Positions 52,636 to 62,027 of a DNA stretch of 64,000 nt are shown one piece after another. Source of the stretch: Pseudoxanthomonas jiangsuensis (GTDB lineage: Bacteria > Pseudomonadota > Gammaproteobacteria > Xanthomonadales > Xanthomonadaceae); NCBI RefSeq assembly GCF_010093185.1, contig NZ_PDWL01000022.1, positions 1 through 64,000 on the forward strand. The letters run 5' to 3'. Within the stretch, counting starts at the first letter, position 1. Each line of letters opens with the position of its first letter. A model generated the notes under the pieces. That model did not search any database, was not told the DNA's origin, and was given only the letters and a program-made list of their open reading frames with translations. The translations under genes were made by a program, and so were the position numbers.

Positions 52636-55041
52636 CTACAAGGAGGAATCCTCCTGTTCAACGGGATCCCAGAGCCGCGCCTTCCACGCGCGCCGCTCGC
52701 GTACCGCGATGCCGTCCTCGTCCAGCCACACCCGGATCGCGCCGGATCGCGGCGTCTCCAGGACCTCGGCGCCGTGCCGCCGCCAGCGCTCGACCACCTC
52801 CGCACGCGGATGGCCGAAGCGGTTGCCGTAGCCGGCCGCCACCAGCGCCAGCCGCGCCCCGGTCGCGGCCACGAAGCCGGCCGACGAGGAACCGCCGCTG
52901 CCGTGGTGCGGCACCACCACCACGTCCGCACGCAGCTGCCGGGCTTCGCGCAGCAGGCGCTGCTCGATCACCTCGCCCGCATCCCCCGGCAGCAGCACCG
53001 CCCCATGCCGCGAAGCGATCCGCAACACGCAGCTGGCCTCGTTGCGCAGATAGGGGAAGTGCGGCGGCGGATGCAGGAAGCGGAAGTCCACTCCGTCCCA
53101 GCTCCAGCCCTCGCCGGCCAGGCACGGCGCATCCACCGCCAGCGGCGCTCCGGCCGGCGCCAGCGACAGCGCCACCGGCACCACGGCCTGCACCGCCGGC
53201 CAGCCGCCGGCGTGATCCTGGTCGGCATGGCTGACCCCCACCCGGTCCAGGCGGGCGACGCCCAGCGCGCGCAGGGCCGGCAACACCGCGCGCTCGCCGG
53301 CGTCGTAGCCATCGCGCACCGCCGGCCCGGCGTCGTACAGCAGGGCATGGCGCGCGGTGCGGACCACCACCGCCAGGCCCTGGCCCACGTCCAGCACCTG
53401 CAGTTCCACCCCGCCCGGCCCCGGCAGCTCGCGCGGCGGCCACAGCAGGGGCAGCCACAGCAGCAGCGCCAGCGGACGGCCCGGCAGGCCGCGCGGCAGC
53501 AGCAGCCAGAACGCCCCGAGCAGGGCCAGCGGCAGCGCGTGGCTGCGCGGTTCGGGCAACCACCACAAGGCGAACGGGCTTTCGGCCATGCCCGCGAACA
53601 ACCGCCAGCTCGGCTCGAAACAGGCCGCCGCCGCGCGCCAGGCCCAACCGCCGGCGCCGGCATGCAGCACCTCCAGGCCGGTGCCGAGCAGCGACAGCGG
53701 CACCACCACCAGGCTCCACCACGGGATCGCCAGCAGGTTGGCCAGCGGCCCGGCCAGCGAGGCCTGGTTGAACAGCACGGCCGCCAGCGGCAGCAGGCCG
53801 ACGGTGGCCACGCCCTGGGCGGAGAGGAAGCCGCGCAGCCACTGGCCGGCCCCGCCCTGCTCGGGCAGGCACCACAGCAGCCAGGCCACGCCGGCGAAGC
53901 TGAGCCAGAACCCCGCCTGCAGCACCGCCAGAGGGTCGGCCAGCAGGACCGCCAGCAGGGCCAGCGCCAGCGCCTGCCACAGGCCCGTGGCCCGCCGCGC
54001 CAGGCGGGCCACGGCCACCACCGTGATCATCAGCAGCGTGCGCACGGTCGGCAGGGCGAAGCCGGCCACCGCCGCATACCCGGCCGCGCCCAGCACCGCC
54101 GCCACCGCGGCCGCCTGCGGCCGTGGCCAGCACCGCCCCAGCGCCGGCGCCAGCCACCACAGCGCGACCGCCAGCCAGGCGGCGAAACCGGCGACCAGGC
54201 CGACGTGGAAACCCGAAATCGCGATCAGGTGGGTGAGCCCCACCGCCCGCAGCACGTTCCAGTCGGCGTCGTCCAGGCCGCGGGTGTCGCCCAGCGCCAG
54301 CGCACGCACGAACCGCGACGACGCCGACGGACCCGCAGCCTCGATCCGCGCCGCCGCCCGCCCCCGCCAGGCATCGATGCCGGCGGCGGGCACCAGCTCA
54401 CGGGCCAGCTGCGGCGCACGCACGTAACCGGGGGCGGCGATCCTTTGCGCCAGCGCATATCGGCCGAAGTCGCCACCGCCGGGATTGGACAAGCCGCGCG
54501 GCGCCCTCAGCCTGAGCTGAAACGACCAGTGCGCGCCCGGTTTCAGTGCCATCCGTGGCCCGGGCCGGTCGGCATCGTAGTCGTCGTACCAGGACAGCTG
54601 CAGCAGGCGTCCGCGCAGCGGCGGCGGCGCCCGCGCGTCGACCCGGAACTGGAACCGGGTGCGCCGTGCCTCGTGGTCCGGCAATCCCACCACCTGGCCG
54701 CTCACCTGCGCCTCGCGCGCCTCCCGGGCCTGGGGTAGTTGCGCGGCCAACGCCCAACCCGCATGCAGTCCGGCCCAGCCGAAGCCGAACAGCAGCGCGC
54801 CTACCAGGCGCAGGCGCCCCGGCCACAGCCACGCCAGTGCGCCGAGCAGGCAGCAGGCCCAGCGCAACGGCGCCCATGCCAGCGTGGGCAGGAACAGACA
54901 GGCCAGCGCACCGCCCAGGACGGCCGCGGCGCAGGCCAGGCCCGCGGCCGGCATCGGTCTTCCGGCAAGCAGCCAGGCGCGTCGCGAAGCCGCAATTGCG
55001 GACGCATCGATGCCGGCAACGGCGTCGGTCCGGGTCCTCAT
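52636..55041 (-). CDS. comEC: ComEC/Rec2 DNA-uptake channel protein
   Basis: ComEC forms the inner-membrane channel for single-stranded DNA in natural transformation. The protein (about 800 residues) has N-terminal membrane helices, an OB-like domain (VVGLPDHEARRTRFQFRVDA), the competence core with LTHLIAISGFHVGLVAGF and ALPTVRTLLM, and a C-terminal metallo-beta-lactamase domain (LDVGQGLAVVV, SHADQDHAGG, LLPGDAGEVIEQ, VVPHHGSGGSSS). Motifs look intact. The start is uncertain: 55041 (MRTRTDA) has AAGG upstream; 55071 is possible. It is separated from exbB by 156 bases. Confidence 0.92.
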   Translation of the reverse strand: MRTRTDAVAGIDASAIAASRRAWLLAGRPMPAAGLACAAAVLGGALACLFLPTLAWAPLRWACCLLGALAWLWPGRLRLVGALLFGFGWAGLHAGWALAAQLPQAREAREAQVSGQVVGLPDHEARRTRFQFRVDARAPPPLRGRLLQLSWYDDYDADRPGPRMALKPGAHWSFQLRLRAPRGLSNPGGGDFGRYALAQRIAAPGYVRAPQLARELVPAAGIDAWRGRAAARIEAAGPSASSRFVRALALGDTRGLDDADWNVLRAVGLTHLIAISGFHVGLVAGFAAWLAVALWWLAPALGRCWPRPQAAAVAAVLGAAGYAAVAGFALPTVRTLLMITVVAVARLARRATGLWQALALALLAVLLADPLAVLQAGFWLSFAGVAWLLWCLPEQGGAGQWLRGFLSAQGVATVGLLPLAAVLFNQASLAGPLANLLAIPWWSLVVVPLSLLGTGLEVLHAGAGGWAWRAAAACFEPSWRLFAGMAESPFALWWLPEPRSHALPLALLGAFWLLLPRGLPGRPLALLLWLPLLWPPRELPGPGGVELQVLDVGQGLAVVVRTARHALLYDAGPAVRDGYDAGERAVLPALRALGVARLDRVGVSHADQDHAGGWPAVQAVVPVALSLAPAGAPLAVDAPCLAGEGWSWDGVDFRFLHPPPHFPYLRNEASCVLRIASRHGAVLLPGDAGEVIEQRLLREARQLRADVVVVPHHGSGGSSSAGFVAATGARLALVAAGYGNRFGHPRAEVVERWRRHGAEVLETPRSGAIRVWLDEDGIAVRERRAWKARLWDPVEQEDSSL

Positions 55042-55310
55042 GTCCGCCGCACCTTGCATTCGCGCGCGCATGCGCGGATGCGGCCGCAGGAGACTTCGTC
55101 ATCGCAGGGAAAGGCCATCGCTTCGTCCATGAAGCCGTCGCCGCGATGTTCGTGCCGTCGCTGCGCCTTCGCGATCAGGCAAGCAGCCCCGTGCCGGTAG
55201 GAATTGTCCGCGACCGGCCGCCACCGGCAGGCGGATGGCCGCATGCCAGCGCCGGCTGCGTTGGCTGGAATGCCGAACACCTGCCGGCATCCACCACAAG
55301 GAGAAGTGTC

Positions 55311-55538
55311 ATGGCCATCCGCAAGGTCAAATCCAGGCTTGAATTCGTTCTGTAGATCACCGACTACTTCAAGGGCCACTGGGAGGACCCCGAATGGGGC
55401 CGCCGGCCGGAGAACCAGGCCCTGATCGCGGTGGCCATCCGCGAACTGGCCGATGGCCTGGCCGATGCGGCGGTGAAGAAGCAGATCAACGATGCCGCCG
55501 GCAAGGCCATTGCAGGCGCGGCCGCGGCGGTCCGCTAG
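55311..55538 (+). pseudogene. Small conserved-looking protein gene interrupted by an in-frame amber codon
   Basis: AAGGAG precedes an ATG at 55311. The frame reads MAIRKVKSRLEFVL, then TAG at 55353-55355. It goes on without another stop for 60 residues beginning ITDYFKGHWEDPEWGRRPEN and rich in Ala/Asp helices (AIRELADGLADAAVKKQI), ending in TAG at 55536-55538. Base composition and amino-acid content after the stop are those of a real gene. A single C-to-T change (CAG to TAG) explains it. I do not recognise the family; it looks like a small soluble helical protein. Readthrough, amber suppression or a recent null mutation are all possible. Confidence 0.6.
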
Positions 55539-55746
55539 GAACTGTCGAAACGGGTCGGCACGACCCATGCGTCGTTGTCCGGCCTTTGTGATCGTGCATG
55601 CATCCGCCGCAGCCTGGCAGTCTGGCCAGGCCGCGCACCGATGACCGGACCAGGCGGGCAGCCAGACCCGCACCATGGCCGGGATGACGCGGCGCGCCGG
55701 GCCTGCATCGGCGATACTCGCCGAGTGCCATGCCGGAGCCGCATCC

Positions 55747-56037
55747 TTGGAACACCACGTCGAGATCCACTACTGCACCCAGTGCCGATGGCTGCTGCGC
55801 GCGGCCTGGATGGCGCAGGAACTGCTGACCACCTTCGACGGCGAACTGGCGCGGCTGACCCTGGTGCCCGGCCAGGGCGGGATCTTCGAAGTCCATGCCG
55901 ATGGCGAGCGGGTCTGGTCGCGCGCCGACGATGGCGGCTTTCCCGAGATCACCACGCTGAAGCAGCGCGTGCGCGACCGGATCGCGCCGGAGCGGTCACT
56001 GGGACATGCCGACCGCGGCGGCGCTGCGAGCGCCTGA
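55747..56037 (+). CDS. SelT/SelW/SelH-family (Rdx-type) protein
   Basis: These are small thioredoxin-like proteins with a CxxC motif and unknown redox partners. The 96-residue product has VEIHYCTQCRWLLRAAWMAQELL near its N-terminus (CTQC at about residues 9-12), then GGIFEVHADGERVWSRADDGGFPE and LKQRVRDRIAPERSLGHADR, as in bacterial members. The start is inferred as TTG at 55747 because GGAG lies 8 bases upstream and the family begins about here. ATG codons at 55675 and 55684 would add a non-homologous extension. Confidence 0.8.
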   Translation: MEHHVEIHYCTQCRWLLRAAWMAQELLTTFDGELARLTLVPGQGGIFEVHADGERVWSRADDGGFPEITTLKQRVRDRIAPERSLGHADRGGAASA

Positions 56038-56115
56038 GTTCATCCTTGTTGCGTCGCCGCTGCTGCAGCCGACGACCGATACCCTTTACCGACCCGACGT
56101 CTCGAGGACCCGCCG

Positions 56116-56544
56116 ATGTCCCTGCCCCGCTTCGCCCTGTGCCTGTCGTTGCTGTTGGCCACCGCACCGGTTCATGCGGAGGCACCCGCCGCGGCGACGC
56201 TCGATGGTGCCTGGCAGCTGCAATCGGGCGAATTCGTCGACGAGCAGGGACGGACGGTGGACTACGCGAGCCTGGGCCTGCAGGGGATCAAGGTGCTCGG
56301 CGACGGGCACTTCGCCTTCACCACCAGCCAGGGCGGGCGCTTCTGGGCCGGCGGTTCGGGCGGCTTCGTCGCCGATGCCGGCAGCTACACCGAAACCCCG
56401 CGGATGGCCTCATACCCGCTGGCCGAGGGCGGCCGCTACCGTTTCAGCTACACCCTGGAAGGCGACACCTGGACGCTGGAGCGCCACGAGGACGGCAAGC
56501 GCGTGGAGCGCGAGGTCTGGCGCCGGCTGACCGCTTCGCCCTGA
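56116..56544 (+). CDS. Small exported lipocalin-like protein of unknown function
   Basis: The 142-residue protein has a clear signal peptide (MSLPRFALCLSLLLATAPVHA, cleavage near HA-EAP). A beta-rich domain follows (LDGAWQLQSGEFVDEQGRTVDY, HFAFTTSQGGRFWAGGSGGF, YRFSYTLEGDTWTLERHEDG), resembling small secreted lipocalin-type domains. GAGGACC precedes the start. No active residues are evident and no function is assigned. Confidence 0.75.
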   Translation: MSLPRFALCLSLLLATAPVHAEAPAAATLDGAWQLQSGEFVDEQGRTVDYASLGLQGIKVLGDGHFAFTTSQGGRFWAGGSGGFVADAGSYTETPRMASYPLAEGGRYRFSYTLEGDTWTLERHEDGKRVEREVWRRLTASP

Positions 56545-56556
56545 GCGCACAGCGCC

Positions 56557-57285
56557 TCAACCCGCCGGCAACTCCTTCGGCGCGAGTTCGCGCAAACGCC
56601 CCTCGTGCAGTTCCAGCACCCGGTCCAGGCGCCGGGCCAGGCGGCGATCGTGGGTGACCAGGACCAGGCTGGTACGCTGGGCGCGATTGAGTTCGAGCAT
56701 CAGCGCGAACACATTCGCCGCGGTTTTCTCGTCGAGATTGCCGGTGGGTTCGTCGCCGAGCACGCAGGCGGGACGGTTGACCAGGGCGCGGGCCACCGCA
56801 GCGCGCTGGCGTTCGCCGCCGGATAGCTCGCCGGGCTTGTGGCCCAGGCGATGTCCCAGGCCGACCGCCTCCAGCAGGGCGGTCGCGCGCTGGCCGGCTT
56901 CGGCCGGTTCGCCGCCGGCCAGCAGCACCGGCATCATCACGTTCTCCAGCGCGGTGAACTCCGGCAGCAGGTGGTGGAACTGGTAGACGAAGCCGAGCGC
57001 GCGGTTGCGCAGGCGCCCGCGCTGGCCGTCCGACAGCGCCGACATCTTCTGCCCGGCCACGTAGACCTCGCCGGCGCTGGGCGTGTCCAAGCCGCCGAGC
57101 AGGTGCAGCAGGGTGCTCTTGCCGGCGCCGGAGGCGCCGACGATCGCCACGGTCTCGCCGGCGGCCACCTGCAGGTCCAGGCCGTCGAACACCGGCGTGC
57201 GCAGCTTGCCCTCGGCGTAGGTCTTGCCCAGCTTCTCGGCGCGCAGCGCTTCGCCTTCGGCATGCATCGCGATGGTCTCATTCAT
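56557..57285 (-). CDS. lolD: LolD, ATPase of the lipoprotein release complex
   Basis: LolD powers release of outer-membrane lipoproteins from the inner membrane. The 242-residue ABC ATPase has Walker [12 protein letters not shown]-loop [16 protein letters not shown] (the LolD-typical FHHLLPEF), signature LSGGERQR, Walker [13 protein letters not shown] and VTHDRRLA. The FHHLLPEF segment separates it from MacB/FtsE. It overlaps the start of its membrane partner by 8 bases. Confidence 0.94.
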   Translation of the reverse strand: MNETIAMHAEGEALRAEKLGKTYAEGKLRTPVFDGLDLQVAAGETVAIVGASGAGKSTLLHLLGGLDTPSAGEVYVAGQKMSALSDGQRGRLRNRALGFVYQFHHLLPEFTALENVMMPVLLAGGEPAEAGQRATALLEAVGLGHRLGHKPGELSGGERQRAAVARALVNRPACVLGDEPTGNLDEKTAANVFALMLELNRAQRTSLVLVTHDRRLARRLDRVLELHEGRLRELAPKELPAG

Positions 57286-58519
57286 AGCGCAGTGCCTCGG
57301 CCGGCTGGGTGCGCGCGGCCCGCCAGGCCGGGTACAGGGTGGCCAGGAAGCTCATCACCAGCGCGATCACCACGGTGGCGACGACGTCGCCGGTCTGCAT
57401 GTCGGTGGGCAGGCCGGTGATGTAGTACACGTCCGGCGGCAACAGGGTGATGCCGAACAGCGATTCGATCCCGTCCAGGATCCGTTCCAGGTTCCAGGTC
57501 AAGGTCACTCCGCCGGCGAAACCGAGCACGGTGCCGATGATGCCGATCAGGGTGCCCTGGACCATGAACACCTGCATCACTCCGCCCGGGGTCAGGCCCA
57601 GGGTGCGCAGGATGGCGATGTCGGCCTGCTTGTCGGTGACCAGCATCACCTGCGAGTTCACCAGGGTGAAGGCGCCCATCAGGATGATCAGCGACAGCAG
57701 GATGCCCATCACCGTCTTTTCCATCTTCAGCGAGTGGTAGAGGTTGGCGTTCTCCTGGGTCCAGTCGCTGACCCGGTAGAAGCCCGGCAGCTGCAGGGCC
57801 AGGTCGCGGGCCACGGCGTAGGACTGGTTCATGTCGTGCAGCTTCAGGCGCACGCCGGTGACCCCGTCCATGCGCAGCACCCTTTGCAGGTCGGCCATTT
57901 CCACCAGGGCCAGGCCGCGGTCGATCTCGTTGGTGCCGGCGGAGAAGATCCCGCTGACGGTGAAGCGCTTGAGCCGTGGCATCGCCCCCACCGGCGAGCC
58001 CTGGAACTCGGGCACCATCACCAGCACGGTGTCGCCCACGTCGGCGCCCAGCCACAAGGCCAGCTCCTCGCCCAGCAGCACGTTGAACGCGCCAGGCTTG
58101 AGCGAATCGGCCGAGCCGCGCTTCATCTTCTGCGCCAGGACCGAGACCTGCGCCTCCAGCGCCGGCTCCACCCCGCGCACCATCGCCGGCTGCCGGCGCG
58201 TACCCGAGACCAGCGCCTCGGTCTCGATGTAAGGCGCCGCGCCGGCGACCCGCGGGTCCTTGGTCGCCGTGGCCAGCGCCTTTCGCCAGTCGTGCAGCGG
58301 CTCGCCGTCGGCGACCACGGTGGCGTGGGCGGCGAACTGCAAAAGGCGGTCGCGGATCTCCTTCTGGAACCCGCTCATCACCGCCATGGTGGTGATCAGC
58401 ACGGTCACGCCCAGGGCGATGCCGAGGATCGAGGCCAGCGAAATAAAGGAGATGAAGCCGTTGCGGCGCTTGGCCCGCAGGTAGCGCAGGCCGATGGCCA
58501 CGGGGACGGGTTTGAACAT
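57278..58519 (-). CDS. lolC: LolC/LolE-family lipoprotein-releasing permease
   Basis: This is the membrane partner of LolD. The 413-residue protein has four membrane helices in the LolC/E pattern (one near residue 25-45, three in the last third), N-terminal [31 protein letters not shown], and [25 protein letters not shown]. Only one permease gene is present next to lolD, so it may form a homodimer (LolF-like) or pair with a gene elsewhere. Confidence 0.9.
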   Translation of the reverse strand: MFKPVPVAIGLRYLRAKRRNGFISFISLASILGIALGVTVLITTMAVMSGFQKEIRDRLLQFAAHATVVADGEPLHDWRKALATATKDPRVAGAAPYIETEALVSGTRRQPAMVRGVEPALEAQVSVLAQKMKRGSADSLKPGAFNVLLGEELALWLGADVGDTVLVMVPEFQGSPVGAMPRLKRFTVSGIFSAGTNEIDRGLALVEMADLQRVLRMDGVTGVRLKLHDMNQSYAVARDLALQLPGFYRVSDWTQENANLYHSLKMEKTVMGILLSLIILMGAFTLVNSQVMLVTDKQADIAILRTLGLTPGGVMQVFMVQGTLIGIIGTVLGFAGGVTLTWNLERILDGIESLFGITLLPPDVYYITGLPTDMQTGDVVATVVIALVMSFLATLYPAWRAARTQPAEALRYE

Positions 58520-58571
58520 GGGCCGGGGGCGTCCGTAGGTCCTGGGCCGGCAGTCCCGCCGGTCGATGGGC

Positions 58572-59087
58572 CTATGGTGCCATCGGCCGCCGACGGCGCG
58601 AAGCCATGCGTGCGGCCGCGGCCAGCCGCAGTTCACGCCGCGCCGGCGACGGCAAGGTATCCGGCCACCAGGCCAGGCAACGTCGGCGGTCTTCGGCATC
58701 CAGGCCATAGACAAAGGCCAGCGGCCCGCGCCAGGCGATCCGCTGCAACCGGAACGGGCGGCCGTCGAGGGTGTCGCCCGCCGCGTCCGCAGCGGCCGGC
58801 GGCCCGCCGTCTCCGGCCTGCTCGGCCGCCGCATCGCCGCAGCCGCCTGCATGCACGAGCACCAGCCGGCTGGGCGGTCTGCCCGCCTCGCGTCGTACCT
58901 GCCACAGTCCCGTCGCGCACGCCGCCAGGGCCAGCGGCCAGGCGCACAGGCGCGGCAGGTCCGATCCCAGCACCGCCAGCGGCGCGAGCGTCGACAGCAG
59001 GGTCAGCGCGGACAGCAACCAGCGCGAAGGCCGCCACTCAAGCCGGCAGGGCGCGGATCCGGTCGATGAGGGCGGACAGCTCGGCAT
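58572..59087 (-). CDS. YgfX-like small membrane protein behind sdhE
   Basis: The 171-residue protein has one or two membrane helices ([19 protein letters not shown] and [18 protein letters not shown]). The [11 protein letters not shown] start and the later [21 protein letters not shown] domain are typical of YgfX proteins, usually encoded next to sdhE. The start is uncertain: the only ATG in frame is 59087, giving a 50-base overlap with sdhE. The exact role is unsettled (it has been called a toxin of a pair with SdhE and a membrane factor). Confidence 0.7.
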   Translation of the reverse strand: MPSCPPSSTGSAPCRLEWRPSRWLLSALTLLSTLAPLAVLGSDLPRLCAWPLALAACATGLWQVRREAGRPPSRLVLVHAGGCGDAAAEQAGDGGPPAAADAAGDTLDGRPFRLQRIAWRGPLAFVYGLDAEDRRRCLAWWPDTLPSPARRELRLAAAARMASRRRRPMAP

Positions 59088-59313
59088 CCGGACAGGCCTC
59101 GTAGCCCATGAACCAGCGCCAGAGCCTATCGTCCTCGCAATCCAGCAGGCGTAGGAAAACCCTGTGTTCGGGCTCGGAAGCCGTCGGATAGGCCTGTGCG
59201 AGCCAGCGCTCGAACAGCTGATCCAGTTCGCGCATGCCGCGCCTGCAGCGCCAGCGGATGCGGCGCAGCTCGGCGGCCGGGTCGGGAACGGAAGAGGACG
59301 GGTCCTGCGTCAT
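59038..59313 (-). CDS. sdhE: SdhE, FAD assembly factor for succinate dehydrogenase
   Basis: SdhE helps insert FAD into SdhA. The 91-residue protein has the diagnostic [15 protein letters not shown] motif (about residues 26-40), and [20 protein letters not shown]. Length and motifs fit the SdhE/YgfY family. The start at 59313 gives the usual length. The neighbour YgfX-like gene supports the call. Confidence 0.92.
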   Translation of the reverse strand: MTQDPSSSVPDPAAELRRIRWRCRRGMRELDQLFERWLAQAYPTASEPEHRVFLRLLDCEDDRLWRWFMGYEACPDAELSALIDRIRALPA

Positions 59314-59365
59314 CGCATGCGGCGGGTCGGGAACGGGGCCGTCATTGTGGACGCCCGGCCTGCCT

Positions 59366-60718
59366 CTACAAAGAGCGCCGCGCCTCGCGCTGCTTGAACC
59401 AGCGATTGGCCAGCAGTGCCGCCAGCGTGGATAGCGCCCCGGACAACAGGTAGGCGCCCAGGTAGGCCAGGCCAAAGTTGGCGCACAGCCACAGCGCCAC
59501 CAGCGGGGCGAAGGCTGCGCCGATAAGCCAGGCCAGGTCCGAGGTCACCGCCGCGCCGGTGTAGCGGTAGCGCGCGCCGAAGTTGCGGGTCACCGCGCCG
59601 GAGGACTGGCCGTAGGACAGGCCGAGCAGGACGAAGCCGACCAGGATGAACACGTCCTGGGCGACGTCGCCGCCGCCCAGCAGGGTCGGGGCGAAGCCGC
59701 TGAACATGGCGATCGCCAGCGCCAGCGCGCCCAGGGTCGGGACCCGGCCGAAGCGGTCGGCAATCACGCCCGAGGCCAGCACCCCACCGATGGCCAGGAA
59801 GCCGCCGGCCACCTGCACCATCAGGAAGCCGGCCACCGACTGCTGCGAGAACAGCAGGATCCACGACAGCGGGAAGATCGTCACGATGTGGAACAGGGCA
59901 TAGCTGGCCAGCGGCGCGAAGGCGCCGATCAGCACATGTTTGCCCTTCTCCCGGACCAGCTCGGCCAGCGGCACCGGCTCCAGCTCGCGCTCGCCCATCT
60001 GCTGCTCGTACTCGTGGGTCACCACCAGGCGCAGGCGGGCGAACAGGGCCACCACGTTGATCGCGAAGGCGGCGAAGAACGGGTAGCGCCAGCCCCAGGC
60101 GTAGAAATCGTCGGTCGACAGGCTCGAATACACGAACGCGAACAGCGCCGCGGCGACGATGAAGCCCACCGGCGCGCCCAGCTGGCCGAGCATCGCGTAC
60201 CAGCCGCGGCGGTGCTTGGGTGCGTTCAGCGCCAGCAAGGACGGCAGCCCGTCCCAGGAACCGCCCAGGGCCACGCCCTGGGCCAGTCGGAACAGCGCCA
60301 GCAGGACCACCGCGGCCATCCCCAGCCGCGCGTAGCCCGGCAGGAAGGCGATCCCGGCGGTGGCCGTGCCCAGCAGGAACAGAGCCGCGGTCAGCTTGGT
60401 GCCGCGGCTCCAGCGGTCCTGGATGCGCATGAACAGCGCCGTCCCGAGGGGGCGCGAGACAAAGGCCAGGGCGAAGACCGCGAACGAGTACAGGGTCGCC
60501 TGCAGGGGTTCGGCGAACGGGAAGAACACCCGCGGGAACACCAGCGCCGAGGCGATGCCGTAGACGAAGAAGTCGAAGTATTCCGAGGCCCGGCCGATCA
60601 CCACGCCGACGGCGATCTCGCCGGGGGCGACCTCGGCATGCGGCTCGGGGTCCTGGCCGTGGACGGAGACGGTGGAGCTGGGCGCGGGGATCGAGGACAT
60701 CGCAGGAGGCCGGTTCAT
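59366..60718 (-). CDS. MFS transporter (metabolite:H+ symporter type)
   Basis: The 450-residue protein has 12 membrane helices. [20 protein letters not shown] and [19 protein letters not shown] (loop 2-3 MFS motif) are typical of the MHS group (ProP/ShiA/KgtP-like). A start at 60718 (MNRPPAM) is used; MSSIPAP at 60700 is an alternative. Substrate cannot be assigned; group members move organic acids, amino acids or osmolytes. It diverges from cyoA. Confidence 0.83.
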   Translation of the reverse strand: MNRPPAMSSIPAPSSTVSVHGQDPEPHAEVAPGEIAVGVVIGRASEYFDFFVYGIASALVFPRVFFPFAEPLQATLYSFAVFALAFVSRPLGTALFMRIQDRWSRGTKLTAALFLLGTATAGIAFLPGYARLGMAAVVLLALFRLAQGVALGGSWDGLPSLLALNAPKHRRGWYAMLGQLGAPVGFIVAAALFAFVYSSLSTDDFYAWGWRYPFFAAFAINVVALFARLRLVVTHEYEQQMGERELEPVPLAELVREKGKHVLIGAFAPLASYALFHIVTIFPLSWILLFSQQSVAGFLMVQVAGGFLAIGGVLASGVIADRFGRVPTLGALALAIAMFSGFAPTLLGGGDVAQDVFILVGFVLLGLSYGQSSGAVTRNFGARYRYTGAAVTSDLAWLIGAAFAPLVALWLCANFGLAYLGAYLLSGALSTLAALLANRWFKQREARRSL

Positions 60719-60902
60719 CAGGGGGAGCGGATGCGGGCTCTGGGCGGGGCCGGCGGGCGCGCGGCCGCTCCCGGCGCACGCAGCCGGGCGGCACAGGTTC
60801 CCACCATCGCATGTGAAGAACCATAGGACAAAACGTCCAATCGCCCCTTCACGCCGCCCGGGGCTAAAGTAAGCGGTCGCTGCGACCCCACCAGCCACTC
60901 CG

Positions 60903-61961
60903 ATGCCCTCATTCAAGTCCCTGTGCCGCCTGAGCGCGGCCGCCGGCCTGGCCCTGTCGCTGGCCGGCTGCAACACGATCCTGCTCAACGCTCCGGGCGA
61001 CATCGCCCGCCAGCAGGGCAACCTGATCGTGGTCGCCACCGTGCTGATGCTGCTGATCATCGTCCCGGTGATCGGCCTGACCCTGTTCTTCGCCTGGCGC
61101 TACCGGGCCTCGAACAAGGACGCCACCTACAAGCCCGACTGGGACCACTCGGTCCAGCTGGAGCTGGTGATCTGGGCCGCGCCCCTGCTGATCATCATCG
61201 CCCTGGGCGCGGTGACCTGGATCAGCACCCACACCCTGGACCCGTACCGCCCGCTGGACCGCATCGCCGAGGGCAGGCCGGTGCCGGAGGGCGTGGAGCC
61301 GCTGGTGGTGGAAGTGGTCGCGCTGGACTGGAAGTGGCTGTTCCTCTACCCGGAACAGGGCATCGCCACGGTCAACGAGCTGGCCGCGCCGGTGGACCGG
61401 CCGATCCACTTCAAGCTCACCTCCTCCACGGTGATGAACGCGTTCTACGTTCCGGCCCTGGCCGGCATGATCTACACCATGCCCGGCATGCAGACTGAGC
61501 TGCACGCGGTCATCGGCACGGAGGGCGAGTACGAGGGCTTCTCCTCCAACTACAGCGGCGCCGGCTTCTCCGGGATGCGCTTCCGCTTCCATGCCCTGGA
61601 CCAGGCCGGCTTCGACACCTGGGTCAACCGGGTCCGCAACAGCGGCCAGAGCCTGGGCCGCGACGGCTACCTGGCGCTGGAGAAGCCCAGCGAGCGCGAG
61701 CCGGTGCGCCACTACGGCAACGTCGACTCGAGCCTGTACGAGGCCGTCCTCAACCGCTGCGTCGACCCGCGCCGGATGTGCATGCACGAGATGATGGCCA
61801 TCGACGCCGGCCAGGGCGCCGGCCGCACCCGCATGGAAGGCCTGGAGGCCCGCAGCCGCGGCGACCTGCGCGGACGCATGTACGTGCAGTCGGCGATGTG
61901 CAGCGCCGGCGACGCCCCCGCCGCCGGCCTGGCCACCACCCTCTCCCGTTCCGCCCCCTGA
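60903..61961 (+). CDS. cyoA: Cytochrome bo-type quinol oxidase subunit II
   Basis: Subunit II of the bo3-type quinol oxidase in the inner membrane. The 352-residue protein has a lipobox LAGC at about residues 19-22, two membrane helices and a periplasmic cupredoxin domain (VVALDWKWLFLYPEQGIATVNE). The Cu-A ligands of cytochrome c oxidase are absent in AGMIYTMPGMQTELH, as expected for a quinol oxidase. The C-terminal tail (CVDPRRMCMHEMM) is like CyoA. cyoB follows after 66 bases. Confidence 0.94.
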   Translation: MPSFKSLCRLSAAAGLALSLAGCNTILLNAPGDIARQQGNLIVVATVLMLLIIVPVIGLTLFFAWRYRASNKDATYKPDWDHSVQLELVIWAAPLLIIIALGAVTWISTHTLDPYRPLDRIAEGRPVPEGVEPLVVEVVALDWKWLFLYPEQGIATVNELAAPVDRPIHFKLTSSTVMNAFYVPALAGMIYTMPGMQTELHAVIGTEGEYEGFSSNYSGAGFSGMRFRFHALDQAGFDTWVNRVRNSGQSLGRDGYLALEKPSEREPVRHYGNVDSSLYEAVLNRCVDPRRMCMHEMMAIDAGQGAGRTRMEGLEARSRGDLRGRMYVQSAMCSAGDAPAAGLATTLSRSAP

Positions 61962-62027
61962 GCGCGCCCGCCGCCGCCCGCGCCCTCGCGCACGGCGGCC
62001 CGGCGGACGTTCGAAAGAGCTAAAGAC

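Noticed and set aside
51757..54738. A 993-codon plus-strand open frame opposite exbB and comEC
   Set aside because: Low-complexity Arg/Gln/His-rich translation, antisense to recognisable genes with intact motifs.
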